This document shows, one piece after another, positions 1 to 5,345 of a stretch of 11,242 nucleotides of DNA. This stretch comes from an uncultured Spongiibacteraceae bacterium (lineage in GTDB: Bacteria > Pseudomonadota > Gammaproteobacteria > Pseudomonadales > Dasaniaceae). Every line of letters starts with the position of its first letter. The stretch's first letter is position 1. The notes under the pieces are model-generated. The model worked only from the letters and a program-made list of their open reading frames with translations, had not been told where the DNA came from and did no database searches. The translations under genes and the position numbers were made by a program. The stretch lies in assembly GCA_937969395.1 (NCBI GenBank), contig CALBVI010000130.1:1-11242 (forward strand), in the 5' to 3' direction.

Positions 1-8
1 AAGGCGTT
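1..8 (+). other. Left remnant of an attC R' box interrupted by the IS
   Basis: AAGGCGTT abuts the left end of the IS and joins to the right flank (GTT)ATGAG to give AAGGCGTTATGAG. The intact attC downstream ends in the closely similar GAGGCGTTAATGA. The rest of this attC would lie to the left of the window, so the identification rests on the R' end only. Confidence 0.55.
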
Positions 9-23
9 GAGGCTGTAGAAAAA
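9..23 (+). repeat. Left terminal inverted repeat of the IS
   Basis: GAGGCTGTAGAAAAA matches the reverse complement of 1764-1778 at 14 of 15 positions. The bases immediately outside show no further match, so the repeat marks the left end of the element. Confidence 0.75.
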
Positions 24-76
24 CTAATAAAAACAGGTATTTTTTGATAAAATATCCTCATTCGGAGGAGACAATA

Positions 77-1633
77 ATGCCAAACTTTAAAAAATACGAT
101 TACAGCCAAGATGCCATGCTGGTGATCAATTTTGAGCAGCAATTACAACCTCATACTTTTGAATACACGCTGCATCATCTGATTGAAAATCACATCGATC
201 TTTCTCCTTTTTATAAACACTATAAAAATAGTTCCGGTGGTCGATCAGCTTATGACCCTGCTATTCTGCTCAAAATTATTCTGTTTGCTTATTCAAAAGG
301 TATTACTTCGAGCCGCGAGATTGAATGGCAATGCCAACAGAATATTATTTTCAAAGCGCTCTCTTGCGACTCCGGGCCGCACTTTACCAGTATTGCTAGT
401 TTCGTCAGTGGATTTCCTGAAGCGATTGAATCTGTCTTTGAGCAGGTCTTGTTAGTGTGTGATCAACAAGGGTTATTGGGGCATGAATTATTAGCCATTG
501 ATGGCTGCAAAATGTCATCGAATGCAGCGAAAGAACATTCGGGGACACTGAATGAGCTTGAACAAAAGCGCGATAAAATAAGCCGTAAGATACGCGCTTG
601 TATCAAAGAACATCGTAAACTTGATGCACGTAAACCCAGCGAGCGAGAACGAAAAAAACAGCTTGAGAAAGCGGCTAATACGTTGAAAACGCATTTTGAA
701 AAAGTTGATCAGTTCCTAAAGACGGCAGCCCCAAGGATGGGGCAGGGCAAACGGATAAAAGAAGTAAAAAGTAATATTACCGATAATGAATCGGGGAAAA
801 TGACGACCAGCAAAGGCACGATTCAAGGTTATAACGGCATTGCGGCCGTTGATAAAAAACATCAAATCATTGTTGACGCGCAAACCTTTGGTCAGAGCCA
901 AGAGCACCACACATTAAAGCCTATGCTGGAAGGGGTTGATAAACATTATCGACGAATGGGTATCCATAATGCAGTGTTGGATAGTGATATTGTGATAACC
1001 GCTGACACCGGTTTTTCTAATGATGCTAACAATGCTTATTTACGAAATGCCGGTATCAATGCCTATATACCTGATAACCAGTTTCGGTCACGGGATAAAC
1101 TTTTTTTAAAACAAAAAGAGAAATATGGAAAGCGCCACCAGGAGTTAGTTAAAGGTATTAAGACCGTTATTCCTTCAACCGAATTTAATTTTAATACGCG
1201 CAACAAAACATGTCAGTGTCCTGAGGGTAAGGACATGTGGTTGAAGAATGAAACCGTTGACGCTGGTGGCAAACGAAAGTTATTTTTTGAAGGCAAGCTA
1301 ACAGATTGTCGCCAGTGCGCTAGTAAAGATCGGTGTATGCGCAATCCCGAATCAGCGAATACACGCGAGGGCCATGGCCGCCAAGTGTCGATCACTTATA
1401 CCAACGGTCGCACAGCAACTGATTGGATGAAGCGTCGCGTGGATAGTCGACAAGGGAAAGCCATTTATGGTCATCGTATGTCTACGGTAGAACCGGTGTT
1501 TGGCAATATCGGAACCAACAAGCGGCTTAATCGTTTTTCATTACGCAGTAAAAAGAAAGTGCAATCACAGTGGCAAATGTTTTGTTTGATACACAACATT
1601 GAGAAGATAATGAATTACGGAGCAATGTTGTAA
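77..1633 (+). CDS. IS1182-family transposase
   Basis: DDE-type transposase of 518 residues, the usual size for IS1182 elements, catalysing cut-and-paste or copy movement of the surrounding element. The N-terminal third holds the DUF772-like region (SAYDPAILLKIILFAYSKGI, about residues 57-76). The catalytic acids are likely D142 in LLAIDGCKMSSNA, D310 in ADTGFSND and E472 in STVEPVFGNI. A charged, coiled-coil-like insert occupies about residues 158-210. A cysteine cluster (C379, C381, C411, C414, C420) before the final acid is typical of the family and may bind zinc. The ATG at 77 is preferred over the upstream TTG at 44 because GGAGGAG lies at 64-70, six bases ahead of it. The reading frame is intact, so the enzyme may be active. 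Confidence 0.93.
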   Translation: MPNFKKYDYSQDAMLVINFEQQLQPHTFEYTLHHLIENHIDLSPFYKHYKNSSGGRSAYDPAILLKIILFAYSKGITSSREIEWQCQQNIIFKALSCDSGPHFTSIASFVSGFPEAIESVFEQVLLVCDQQGLLGHELLAIDGCKMSSNAAKEHSGTLNELEQKRDKISRKIRACIKEHRKLDARKPSERERKKQLEKAANTLKTHFEKVDQFLKTAAPRMGQGKRIKEVKSNITDNESGKMTTSKGTIQGYNGIAAVDKKHQIIVDAQTFGQSQEHHTLKPMLEGVDKHYRRMGIHNAVLDSDIVITADTGFSNDANNAYLRNAGINAYIPDNQFRSRDKLFLKQKEKYGKRHQELVKGIKTVIPSTEFNFNTRNKTCQCPEGKDMWLKNETVDAGGKRKLFFEGKLTDCRQCASKDRCMRNPESANTREGHGRQVSITYTNGRTATDWMKRRVDSRQGKAIYGHRMSTVEPVFGNIGTNKRLNRFSLRSKKKVQSQWQMFCLIHNIEKIMNYGAML

Positions 1634-1642
1634 TACACAGCC

Positions 1643-1651
1643 TTATCCACA
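1643..1651 (+). promoter_or_regulatory. Perfect DnaA-box-like sequence inside the IS
   Basis: TTATCCACA matches the DnaA box consensus TTATNCACA exactly, nine bases after the transposase stop codon. A one-mismatch copy, TAATACACA, lies at 1631-1639 in the same orientation. IS50 is known to carry a DnaA box near one end, so a role in host control of transposition is conceivable. One match in 11 kb can also arise by chance. Confidence 0.35.
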
Positions 1652-1692
1652 GGATCAGTGAGCAATAGCGCATAAGAAATGATTATGTAAAA

Positions 1693-1722
1693 TGGATTGA
1701 GTGGTTTATGCTCAGTTATAAT
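1693..1722 (+). promoter_or_regulatory. Possible outward-reading promoter in the IS right end
   Basis: TATAAT at 1717-1722 is a perfect -10 hexamer pointing out of the element toward ORF 1795-2118. The -35 side is poor: TGGATT lies 18 bases upstream (1693-1698), and TTGAGT (1697-1702) is at only 14 bases. If active it would give a transcript starting near 1729. Confidence 0.3.
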
Positions 1723-1763
1723 TGATAGGGAAAAGGCGGCAGTAATGGCATTCGAAAAGCTTA

Positions 1764-1778
1764 TTTTTCTACAGTCTC
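1764..1778 (-). repeat. Right terminal inverted repeat of the IS
   Basis: TTTTTCTACAGTCTC is the inverted partner of 9-23 with one mismatch. It lies 131 bases after the transposase stop codon, leaving a non-coding tail inside the element that holds a DnaA-box-like site and a possible outward promoter. Confidence 0.75.
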
Positions 1779-1786
1779 GTTATGAG
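1778..1786 (+). other. Right remnant of the interrupted attC R' box with target duplication
   Basis: CGTTATGAG directly follows the IS. The CGTT (or GTT) repeats the bases at the left junction, and GTTATG fits the 3' core of VCR-type attC sites. The cassette carrying ORF 1795-2118 would begin here. Confidence 0.55.
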
Positions 1787-2221
1787 TATTAGAAATGTCA
1801 TACGTAGATAAGCTAGTCGAAGAAAAATTAGAAGGTGACGAGAGTAGAATTGCTGAGCTATTCCATGACGATACAATCTTTAGTGAACTAATCGCCAGAG
1901 GAAAAGATAGTGACTGGTATCACTTTGAGCCAAAAACATATGATGGCGAATATTTTGTAAAAGTAGGTAGCGGGTATGCATGCTATGAACAAGAGCGTGG
2001 CTCAAAATCACATTCGATGTCATTCGGTAATATCCATGAGGCAGCGATTCATTATTTTACAAGGGCGGGTTACATTAAGCCGCCGCAAGATAAAAAGTGG
2101 TGGCAGTTTTGGGCGTAAACACTCATAACAAGTCAAATCACGCGGACTTGTAAATGCTGTCACCTTTTTTGAAAAAATACTCAAAAAAACCGCCAACATT
2201 CACAATCCGGTGTTTGAGGCG
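1779..2221 (+). other. Integron gene cassette
   Basis: The unit from the interrupted R' box (cleavage expected within GTT near 1779-1780) to the same point in the next R' box (2221) holds one ORF and its attC. This is the normal organisation and length (about 440 bp) of a chromosomal-integron cassette. The left boundary depends on accepting the interrupted attC, and no integrase gene lies in the window. Confidence 0.65.
1795..2118 (+). CDS. Integron cassette protein of unknown function
   Basis: A 107-residue acidic, soluble protein with no signal peptide or membrane segment. I do not recognise the family. Visible features are an N-terminal helix rich in Glu/Lys (VDKLVEEKLEGDESRIAELF), a middle part rich in Tyr, Phe and Trp (residues 40-65), a stretch FGNIHEAAIHYFTRAGYIKPP near residues 77-97, and the tail KKWWQFWA. 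That layout (Tyr/Phe-rich beta region, then a helix ending in AGYI) recalls small immunity-type or other cassette proteins, but this is only resemblance. The gene is the sole gene of a cassette that starts at the attC remnant (about 1780) and ends in the attC at 2123-2227. There is no good ribosome binding site, and the IS lies only 16 bases upstream of the ATG, so its original upstream sequence has been displaced. Confidence 0.8.
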   Translation: MSYVDKLVEEKLEGDESRIAELFHDDTIFSELIARGKDSDWYHFEPKTYDGEYFVKVGSGYACYEQERGSKSHSMSFGNIHEAAIHYFTRAGYIKPPQDKKWWQFWA

Positions 2222-2227
2222 TTAATG
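2123..2227 (+). other. attC recombination site of VCR-like length
   Basis: The left arm starts TCATAAC (R'', 2123-2129) and the right arm ends GCGTTAATG (R' GTTAATG, 2221-2227), giving the invariant AAC and GTT. The reverse complement of the right arm aligns with the left arm: CAT-AAC, a three-base unpaired spacer (AAG against GCC), then TCAAA, CAC, CGGA, TTGT, AATG and TG. About 29 positions match, with single extra bases near 2138, 2142 and 2147. Extrahelical bases, a central spacer and a long AT-rich terminal loop (about 2165-2188) are the features that define folded attC sites. It directly follows ORF 1795-2118, as expected. Confidence 0.85.
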
Positions 2228-2506
2228 ACAAAAGCTTGGTGGTCGTATTGCTGGCGGTTCATTCTCTTAAGTATCTTGGTAATGTCTATTTTCGGTTGGA
2301 TTTTACCAATGTCGCTTAATTTTTTTGACATCAGTATTGGGCGAACACCATTATTTTTGTTGGCGCATAAAATCGTGGAGTATCTGATGTTCATACCTAT
2401 CAGTTACTTTGTTTTTAAGGCCGTAGTTCCAAAGTATTACGCAGAAAAAAGTCTTAGCGTTACAAGTGTGTTAGTCATTACTAGGGAGGCAAGGATATGC
2501 CAGTAG
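2225..2506 (+). CDS. Small membrane protein, unknown function
   Basis: A 93-residue protein with two hydrophobic segments, at about residues 8-30 (YCWRFILLSILVMSIFGWIL) and 43-66 (LFLLAHKIVEYLMFIPISYFVFKA), followed by a short charged tail. I do not recognise the family. The ATG at 2225 is chosen over the in-frame GTG at 2210 because GAGG at 2216-2219 lies five bases before it. The GTG lies inside the attC. The start codon falls within the R' box GTTAATG, so the gene begins right at the cassette junction. Its stop overlaps the start of the next gene by ten bases (2497-2506), suggesting translational coupling. The last 15 or so residues look atypical, so a frameshifted or recently altered C-terminus is possible. 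Confidence 0.65.
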   Translation: MTKAWWSYCWRFILLSILVMSIFGWILPMSLNFFDISIGRTPLFLLAHKIVEYLMFIPISYFVFKAVVPKYYAEKSLSVTSVLVITREARICQ

Positions 2507-2721
2507 AAGAAGTTGTCGCAGGAGGATTGATTAGAATCATTGTTTGGCTTGTAGCAGATGTTATTGTTGGTACTGTTTTCTGGGGTATTGGGTGGTGTGT
2601 TCTAAAAGTATTAACACTTGGTTCTTATCCAACAGCTGATACTAAAAAATCTCATGTTATTGCAGTAGGTCTTGCTGCAATAATGATTTTATCAATAGCG
2701 ATTATTATTTACGTATCGTAG
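2497..2721 (+). CDS. Small two-helix membrane protein
   Basis: A 74-residue protein with hydrophobic segments at about residues 8-38 and 53-73. Between them lies the motif GWCVLKVLTLGSYP, a pattern I associate with a family of small uncharacterised gammaproteobacterial membrane proteins. The function is unknown. A strong ribosome binding site (AGGGAGGCAAGG, 2483-2494) lies just ahead of the ATG, within the end of the previous gene, so it can be translated independently of or coupled to gene 2225-2506. Confidence 0.75.
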   Translation: MPVEEVVAGGLIRIIVWLVADVIVGTVFWGIGWCVLKVLTLGSYPTADTKKSHVIAVGLAAIMILSIAIIIYVS

Positions 2722-2781
2722 CGCTAGCAAGGAAAAGTTGTTGTGCTTTTTACCACGGGGTTCGGCTTGCTGGGGATAGCG
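2722..2781 (+). other. Compound inverted repeat after the small membrane-protein genes
   Basis: CGCTAGCAAG (2722-2731) can pair with CTTGC (2766-2770) and, across a six-base bulge, with TAGCG (2777-2781). Inside it AAAAG (2733-2737) can pair with CTTTT (2746-2750). It could be a terminator or a structured leader. It lacks the AAC and GTT cores of an attC site. The remaining bases up to 2811 show only the ribosome binding site of the next gene. Confidence 0.3.
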
Positions 2782-2811
2782 ATGACGGCTATTTATTAAA
2801 GGTATCTATAT

Positions 2812-3141
2812 ATGCCAATTGCTAATTGTATAGTTACATCCGAATGCAAGGCCGGATCTGGCGATCTTATTGAAATGTGGGCAGGCGAGTCTGGGCAGTC
2901 ATGCGAACATATGACAATCAATATCGTCACCAGCAAACAACAATTGGGTAAGAAATATAACGTTATGGCAACGTTGTATTTGCCATCTTTATGGCCGGAC
3001 TCAAGCATTTCTTCTCTTCAGATTGGTTTAGCTAAAGCCTTGTCGCAATATTTCAGCCTGCCATTAAGTGAAATATTTATTATTACAAACATTGTCGAGT
3101 CGGGTAAAGTTGTAGCTGCAGGGCAAGAAGAGCGGTGGTAG
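2812..3141 (+). CDS. Probable tautomerase-superfamily protein
   Basis: A 109-residue soluble protein beginning Met-Pro. After removal of Met the Pro would be N-terminal, the catalytic base of the 4-oxalocrotonate tautomerase/MIF superfamily. The predicted order of secondary structure fits the two-repeat (MIF or CHMI-like) version: strand (IANCIVTSE), helix (GDLIEMWAGESG), strand (MTINIVTS), strand (YNVMATLYLPSLW), helix (SSLQIGLAKALSQYFSLP) and strand (IFIITNIVESGKVVAAGQ). AAAGG at 2798-2802 lies nine bases before the ATG. The assignment is from pattern recognition only. The substrate is unknown, and a non-catalytic homologue is possible. Confidence 0.6.
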   Translation: MPIANCIVTSECKAGSGDLIEMWAGESGQSCEHMTINIVTSKQQLGKKYNVMATLYLPSLWPDSSISSLQIGLAKALSQYFSLPLSEIFIITNIVESGKVVAAGQEERW

Positions 3142-3164
3142 CCAAACAAACGTACAATAAACAT

Positions 3165-3173
3165 TGGTATAAA
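3165..3173 (+). promoter_or_regulatory. Possible extended -10 promoter of the stress-protein gene
   Basis: TGGTATAAA matches the extended -10 pattern TGnTATAAT in all but its last base. There is no recognisable -35 box, which extended -10 promoters tolerate. The implied start near 3180 leaves a leader of about 12 bases containing the AGGTGA ribosome binding site (3183-3188). Confidence 0.35.
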
Positions 3174-3191
3174 CAAAAAAATAGGTGATAT

Positions 3192-3587
3192 ATGTATAAA
3201 ACGATACTTTGTGCAATAGAAGCAACTAAAGAGGGAAAGGCGGTTCTTTCAAAAGCTTCAGAATTATCAAAACTATGTAATGGAAAACTTATTGTTATTC
3301 ATGTCATACCTTACACCCTGTTGCCTAAGGATTATCAAAAAACATTAAAGGAAAATGTTTCACCAAAAATAGAAAAAATTTCAGCTGAATTTGATATCCC
3401 CAAAAAAAATCAAATCATCAAAGTTGGCAAGCCCTATGAAAATATCTGCACTCTGGCGGAAAAAAGGAAAGCTGACGTCATTATTATCGGAACACATTCT
3501 AAGAAAGGATTGAATGCGCTGCTTGGTTCAACTGCAAATGGCGTGGTTAATAATGCAAAGTGTGATGTGTCTTTAGTGAAATTATGA
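3192..3587 (+). CDS. Universal stress protein, UspA family
   Basis: A single-domain cytoplasmic Usp protein of 131 residues. It starts with the typical strand MYKTILCAIEATKEGKAVLSKA, followed by LIVIHVIP (residues 33-40) and VGKPYENICTLAEKRKADVIIIGTHSKKG (78-106). The nucleotide-binding loop is GTHS...LLGSTANGVV (G100, G112, S113, T114). Compared with the ATP-binding type (G-2x-G-9x-G-S/T) the second glycine is replaced by Ser103, so ATP binding is uncertain. Usp proteins support survival under starvation, oxygen or membrane stress. A Crp/Fnr-type regulator gene follows on the same strand after 113 bases, a pairing often seen for redox-responsive usp genes. Co-regulation is inference. Confidence 0.9.
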   Translation: MYKTILCAIEATKEGKAVLSKASELSKLCNGKLIVIHVIPYTLLPKDYQKTLKENVSPKIEKISAEFDIPKKNQIIKVGKPYENICTLAEKRKADVIIIGTHSKKGLNALLGSTANGVVNNAKCDVSLVKL

Positions 3588-3599
3588 AGTCGGATATTG

Positions 3600-3623
3600 C
3601 CCTATAATAAGCGTGTTATAGGG
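3600..3623. terminator. Perfect 8-bp hairpin between the stress-protein and regulator genes
   Basis: CCCTATAA (3600-3607) and TTATAGGG (3616-3623) form a perfect inverted repeat with an eight-base loop, 13 bases after the stress-protein stop codon. There is no T-tract after it, so it is a weak terminator at best. It could equally be an operator for the regulator gene downstream. Confidence 0.4.
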
Positions 3624-3700
3624 TTAAGCACCGTGTATTCCTACAGTTATGGAGGTGTTAGCGACAAAACATAAATTACTTTAATGTTTCTGGTGAAATA

Positions 3701-4375
3701 GTGGAAGAAAATACACTAAAACAAATTTTTCCCTTTGTCGATAGCCTATCATCAGAGTCAGTTATCACCCTAAACCAAGAGGTAAAAAAGCTCAATTTTA
3801 AAAAAGATGATGTTATTATTCGAAAAGGCCAGAAAGTCGGGGGCGTGTATTTAGTTTGCTCAGGAAGACTACGGATTTTTTCAATGGACTCAAAGGGCGT
3901 TGAAAAGCCAATTTATAGTCTTGATGCTGGTGAGATATGTATATTTTCGATTAACTGCATTTTAAAAAAAATTCTATATCCCGCTTGGGTCACTGTCGAT
4001 TCTGCTAAGGCAGAAGTGATATCTATTCCTACGATAATTTTTCGCAACCTTTATGACAATGAACCATCGGTTCGTGACTATGTTACGGATGCCTTGTCGT
4101 TACGTATATTCGACCTTATGTCACGAATTGAGGACGTTACAGTATTTGATTTGGGCGCTCGCATTAATAGCTTTTTAGTTAGGTCTTGTAACGAGGGTGG
4201 CATTATTCAGATGAGTCATCAGGAGATTGCAAATAGGCTAGGAACTGCAAGAGAAGTTGTTTCGAGACATCTTAAACACTTAGAAAAATGTGGATATATA
4301 ACATTATCCAGAATGAGGGTCGAAGTCTTATTACCTCAAGAACTCGCAAAGATTTCATCGCACGAGGCTGTGTGA
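3701..4375 (+). CDS. Crp/Fnr-family transcriptional regulator
   Basis: A DNA-binding regulator of 224 residues. The cyclic-nucleotide-binding fold covers about residues 20-115 (KKDDVIIRKGQKVGGVYLVCSGRLRIF, DAGEICIFSINCIL) and a Crp-type winged helix covers about 150-212. The recognition helix TAREVVSRHLKHLEKCGYI contains E185, S188 and R189, the E-xx-SR pattern of FNR-type readers. FNR's N-terminal cysteine cluster is absent, so no oxygen-sensing Fe-S cluster is expected. C80 and C86 in the GEICIFSINC segment resemble a subfamily with conserved cysteines and might sense redox. The only start consistent with the frame is GTG at 3701: an in-frame stop lies at 3659 and no ATG lies between. The ribosome binding site is weak (GGTG, 3692-3695). 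The stop codon lies inside the Crp-type site that precedes the next gene. Confidence 0.9.
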   Translation: MEENTLKQIFPFVDSLSSESVITLNQEVKKLNFKKDDVIIRKGQKVGGVYLVCSGRLRIFSMDSKGVEKPIYSLDAGEICIFSINCILKKILYPAWVTVDSAKAEVISIPTIIFRNLYDNEPSVRDYVTDALSLRIFDLMSRIEDVTVFDLGARINSFLVRSCNEGGIIQMSHQEIANRLGTAREVVSRHLKHLEKCGYITLSRMRVEVLLPQELAKISSHEAV

Positions 4376-4386
4376 CTTAAGTTACA
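4371..4386 (+). promoter_or_regulatory. CRP/FNR-family operator site
   Basis: TGTGACTTAAGTTACA matches the CRP consensus TGTGA-N6-TCACA at nine of ten defined bases and is palindromic except for one base pair. Its first bases overlap the TGA stop of the regulator gene. The centre (4378.5) lies exactly 41.5 bases before the start expected from the -10 box at 4408-4413, the position of class II CRP and FNR activator sites. The ligand could be CRP-cAMP or the regulator encoded just upstream. Confidence 0.65.
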
Positions 4387-4407
4387 TACAGATATTTAAT
4401 TCGCTCT

Positions 4408-4413
4408 TATAGT
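4408..4413 (+). promoter_or_regulatory. -10 box of the isochorismatase-family gene
   Basis: TATAGT matches TATAAT at five of six positions and predicts a start near 4420, giving a leader of 27 bases before the ATG at 4447. No good -35 box is present, as is usual for promoters that rely on an activator at -41.5. Confidence 0.55.
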
Positions 4414-4446
4414 TTTTTCTCTTCAACAAACCAAGAGGATTAAATT

Positions 4447-5166
4447 ATGAAGAGCAGAATTATTGTAGTAAGCCTATTTGTGGCTACCTTTTTCACCAGT
4501 ATTAACACTGTTTATGCAGAGACTTCGCTTTCTGTTGACAAAACGTCAACCGCTTTGCTGATTACTGATCCCCAAAATGATTTCCTGGCTGAGTCTGGCG
4601 TGGCATATGGCCTAGTTAAAGACAGCTTGAAGGAGGTCGGTACCATTGCTCATATTGATTCGCTTTTTAATGCAGCGAAAGAATCCAACATGGCGGTATT
4701 TGTAAGTCCCCATATATATTTTCCACATGATAATAAGTGGGAGCATAGAGGAGCGCTGCAAAAGACTATTCATGAAATCAATATGTTTCATGTAGATCAA
4801 GCTAATACTCAAATTAAGCTTGAGGGAACTGGGGCTGATTTTTTACAACAATATAAAAAGTATATTTATGATGGTGAAACAACTATTACCAGTCCGCATA
4901 AAATTTATGGCCCTGAATCAAATGATTTAGTCTTGCAGCTTCGCAAACAAGGCATTCAAACGGTAATAGTCGGCGGTATGGCGGCAAATTTATGTACGGA
5001 TTCACATATGCGCGAATTAGTAGAACAAGGTTTTGAGGTTATCATGGTTAATGATGCAGTTGGTGCACCGGGTAAAGCTGCTTATAATGCAGCTTTGACG
5101 AATTATGACCTTATTGCTCACGCTGTGATTACAACTGAAGATGCGGTACAGTTAATTAGAAAATAA
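4447..5166 (+). CDS. Exported isochorismatase-family cysteine hydrolase
   Basis: A 239-residue protein of the isochorismatase/nicotinamidase-like fold. Residues 1-24 form a Sec signal peptide (charged start, hydrophobic core, VYA followed by ETS), so the mature enzyme should be periplasmic. The likely catalytic triad is D41 in LLITDPQNDF, K152 in SPHKIYGPES and C183 in GGMAANLCTDSHMRE, followed by the usual EVIMVNDAVGAPG strand and helix region. The residues after the triad lysine and around the cysteine do not let me name a substrate. Amide or ester bonds of small molecules are the normal targets. AGAGG at 4434-4438 is the ribosome binding site. The gene appears to have its own Crp-dependent promoter and is followed by a strong hairpin (5185-5215), so it is probably transcribed alone. 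Confidence 0.88.
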   Translation: MKSRIIVVSLFVATFFTSINTVYAETSLSVDKTSTALLITDPQNDFLAESGVAYGLVKDSLKEVGTIAHIDSLFNAAKESNMAVFVSPHIYFPHDNKWEHRGALQKTIHEINMFHVDQANTQIKLEGTGADFLQQYKKYIYDGETTITSPHKIYGPESNDLVLQLRKQGIQTVIVGGMAANLCTDSHMRELVEQGFEVIMVNDAVGAPGKAAYNAALTNYDLIAHAVITTEDAVQLIRK

Positions 5167-5184
5167 CGATTGTGTAACAGCGAG

Positions 5185-5215
5185 AAGCAGCTGGTACATA
5201 ACAGTACAGCTGCTT
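5185..5215 (+). terminator. Transcription terminator hairpin after the hydrolase gene
   Basis: AAGCAGCTG (5185-5193) and CAGCTGCTT (5207-5215) pair perfectly. With G5194 bulged out, TAC and GTA add three more pairs, leaving a six-base loop ATAACA. Only a short T-rich stretch (TTTAGTT) follows, so termination may be moderate. It begins 19 bases after the stop codon. Confidence 0.6.
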
Positions 5216-5345
5216 TAGTTGCTTAAGATAGGTTTATTTCGGTACAGGAATTTAGTTAGCGCACCACATTAACTTAAATTACGCTGGATGCGTGTATAGC
5301 GTGCTTGCTTTCAGAGGCGTTATATTTCATGGAGGATTTAAGGCA

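Larger units (their letters stand above)
9..1778 (+). mobile_element. IS1182-family insertion sequence, complete, inserted in an attC site
   Basis: The element carries one transposase gene and is bounded by imperfect inverted repeats: GAGGCTGTAGAAAAA at 9-23 and its complement with one mismatch at 1764-1778. Similarity stops abruptly outside these positions. The flanks share GTT (6-8 and 1779-1781), or CGTT if the right end is taken at 1777 (5-8 and 1778-1781), a plausible target duplication. Either way the empty site reads AAGGCGTTATGAG, the form of an integron attC R' box. Length is about 1.77 kb, normal for the family. The exact ends are inferred from the repeats and are uncertain by one base. 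Confidence 0.85.

Noticed and set aside
44..76. TTG at 44 as the transposase start
   Set aside because: A strong ribosome binding site lies just before the ATG at 77, and the extra residues are not typical of the family.
2722..2790. Possible second attC closing a cassette with the two small membrane genes
   Set aside because: The stem exists but the AAC and GTT cores required at the ends are absent.
3649..3684. Eleven-codon ORF (MEVLATKHKLL) ahead of the regulator gene as a leader peptide
   Set aside because: It has no ribosome binding site in front and no attenuator-like structure follows it.
5316..5324. AGGCGTTAT, the same core as the two attC R' ends, suggesting a third attC before the seven-helix protein gene
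   Set aside because: The best upstream partner (TAACAGCGAGAAGCAGC at 5175) pairs poorly, would give a site of about 150 bp and is already used by a perfect local hairpin. A cassette with five or more genes would also be unusual.
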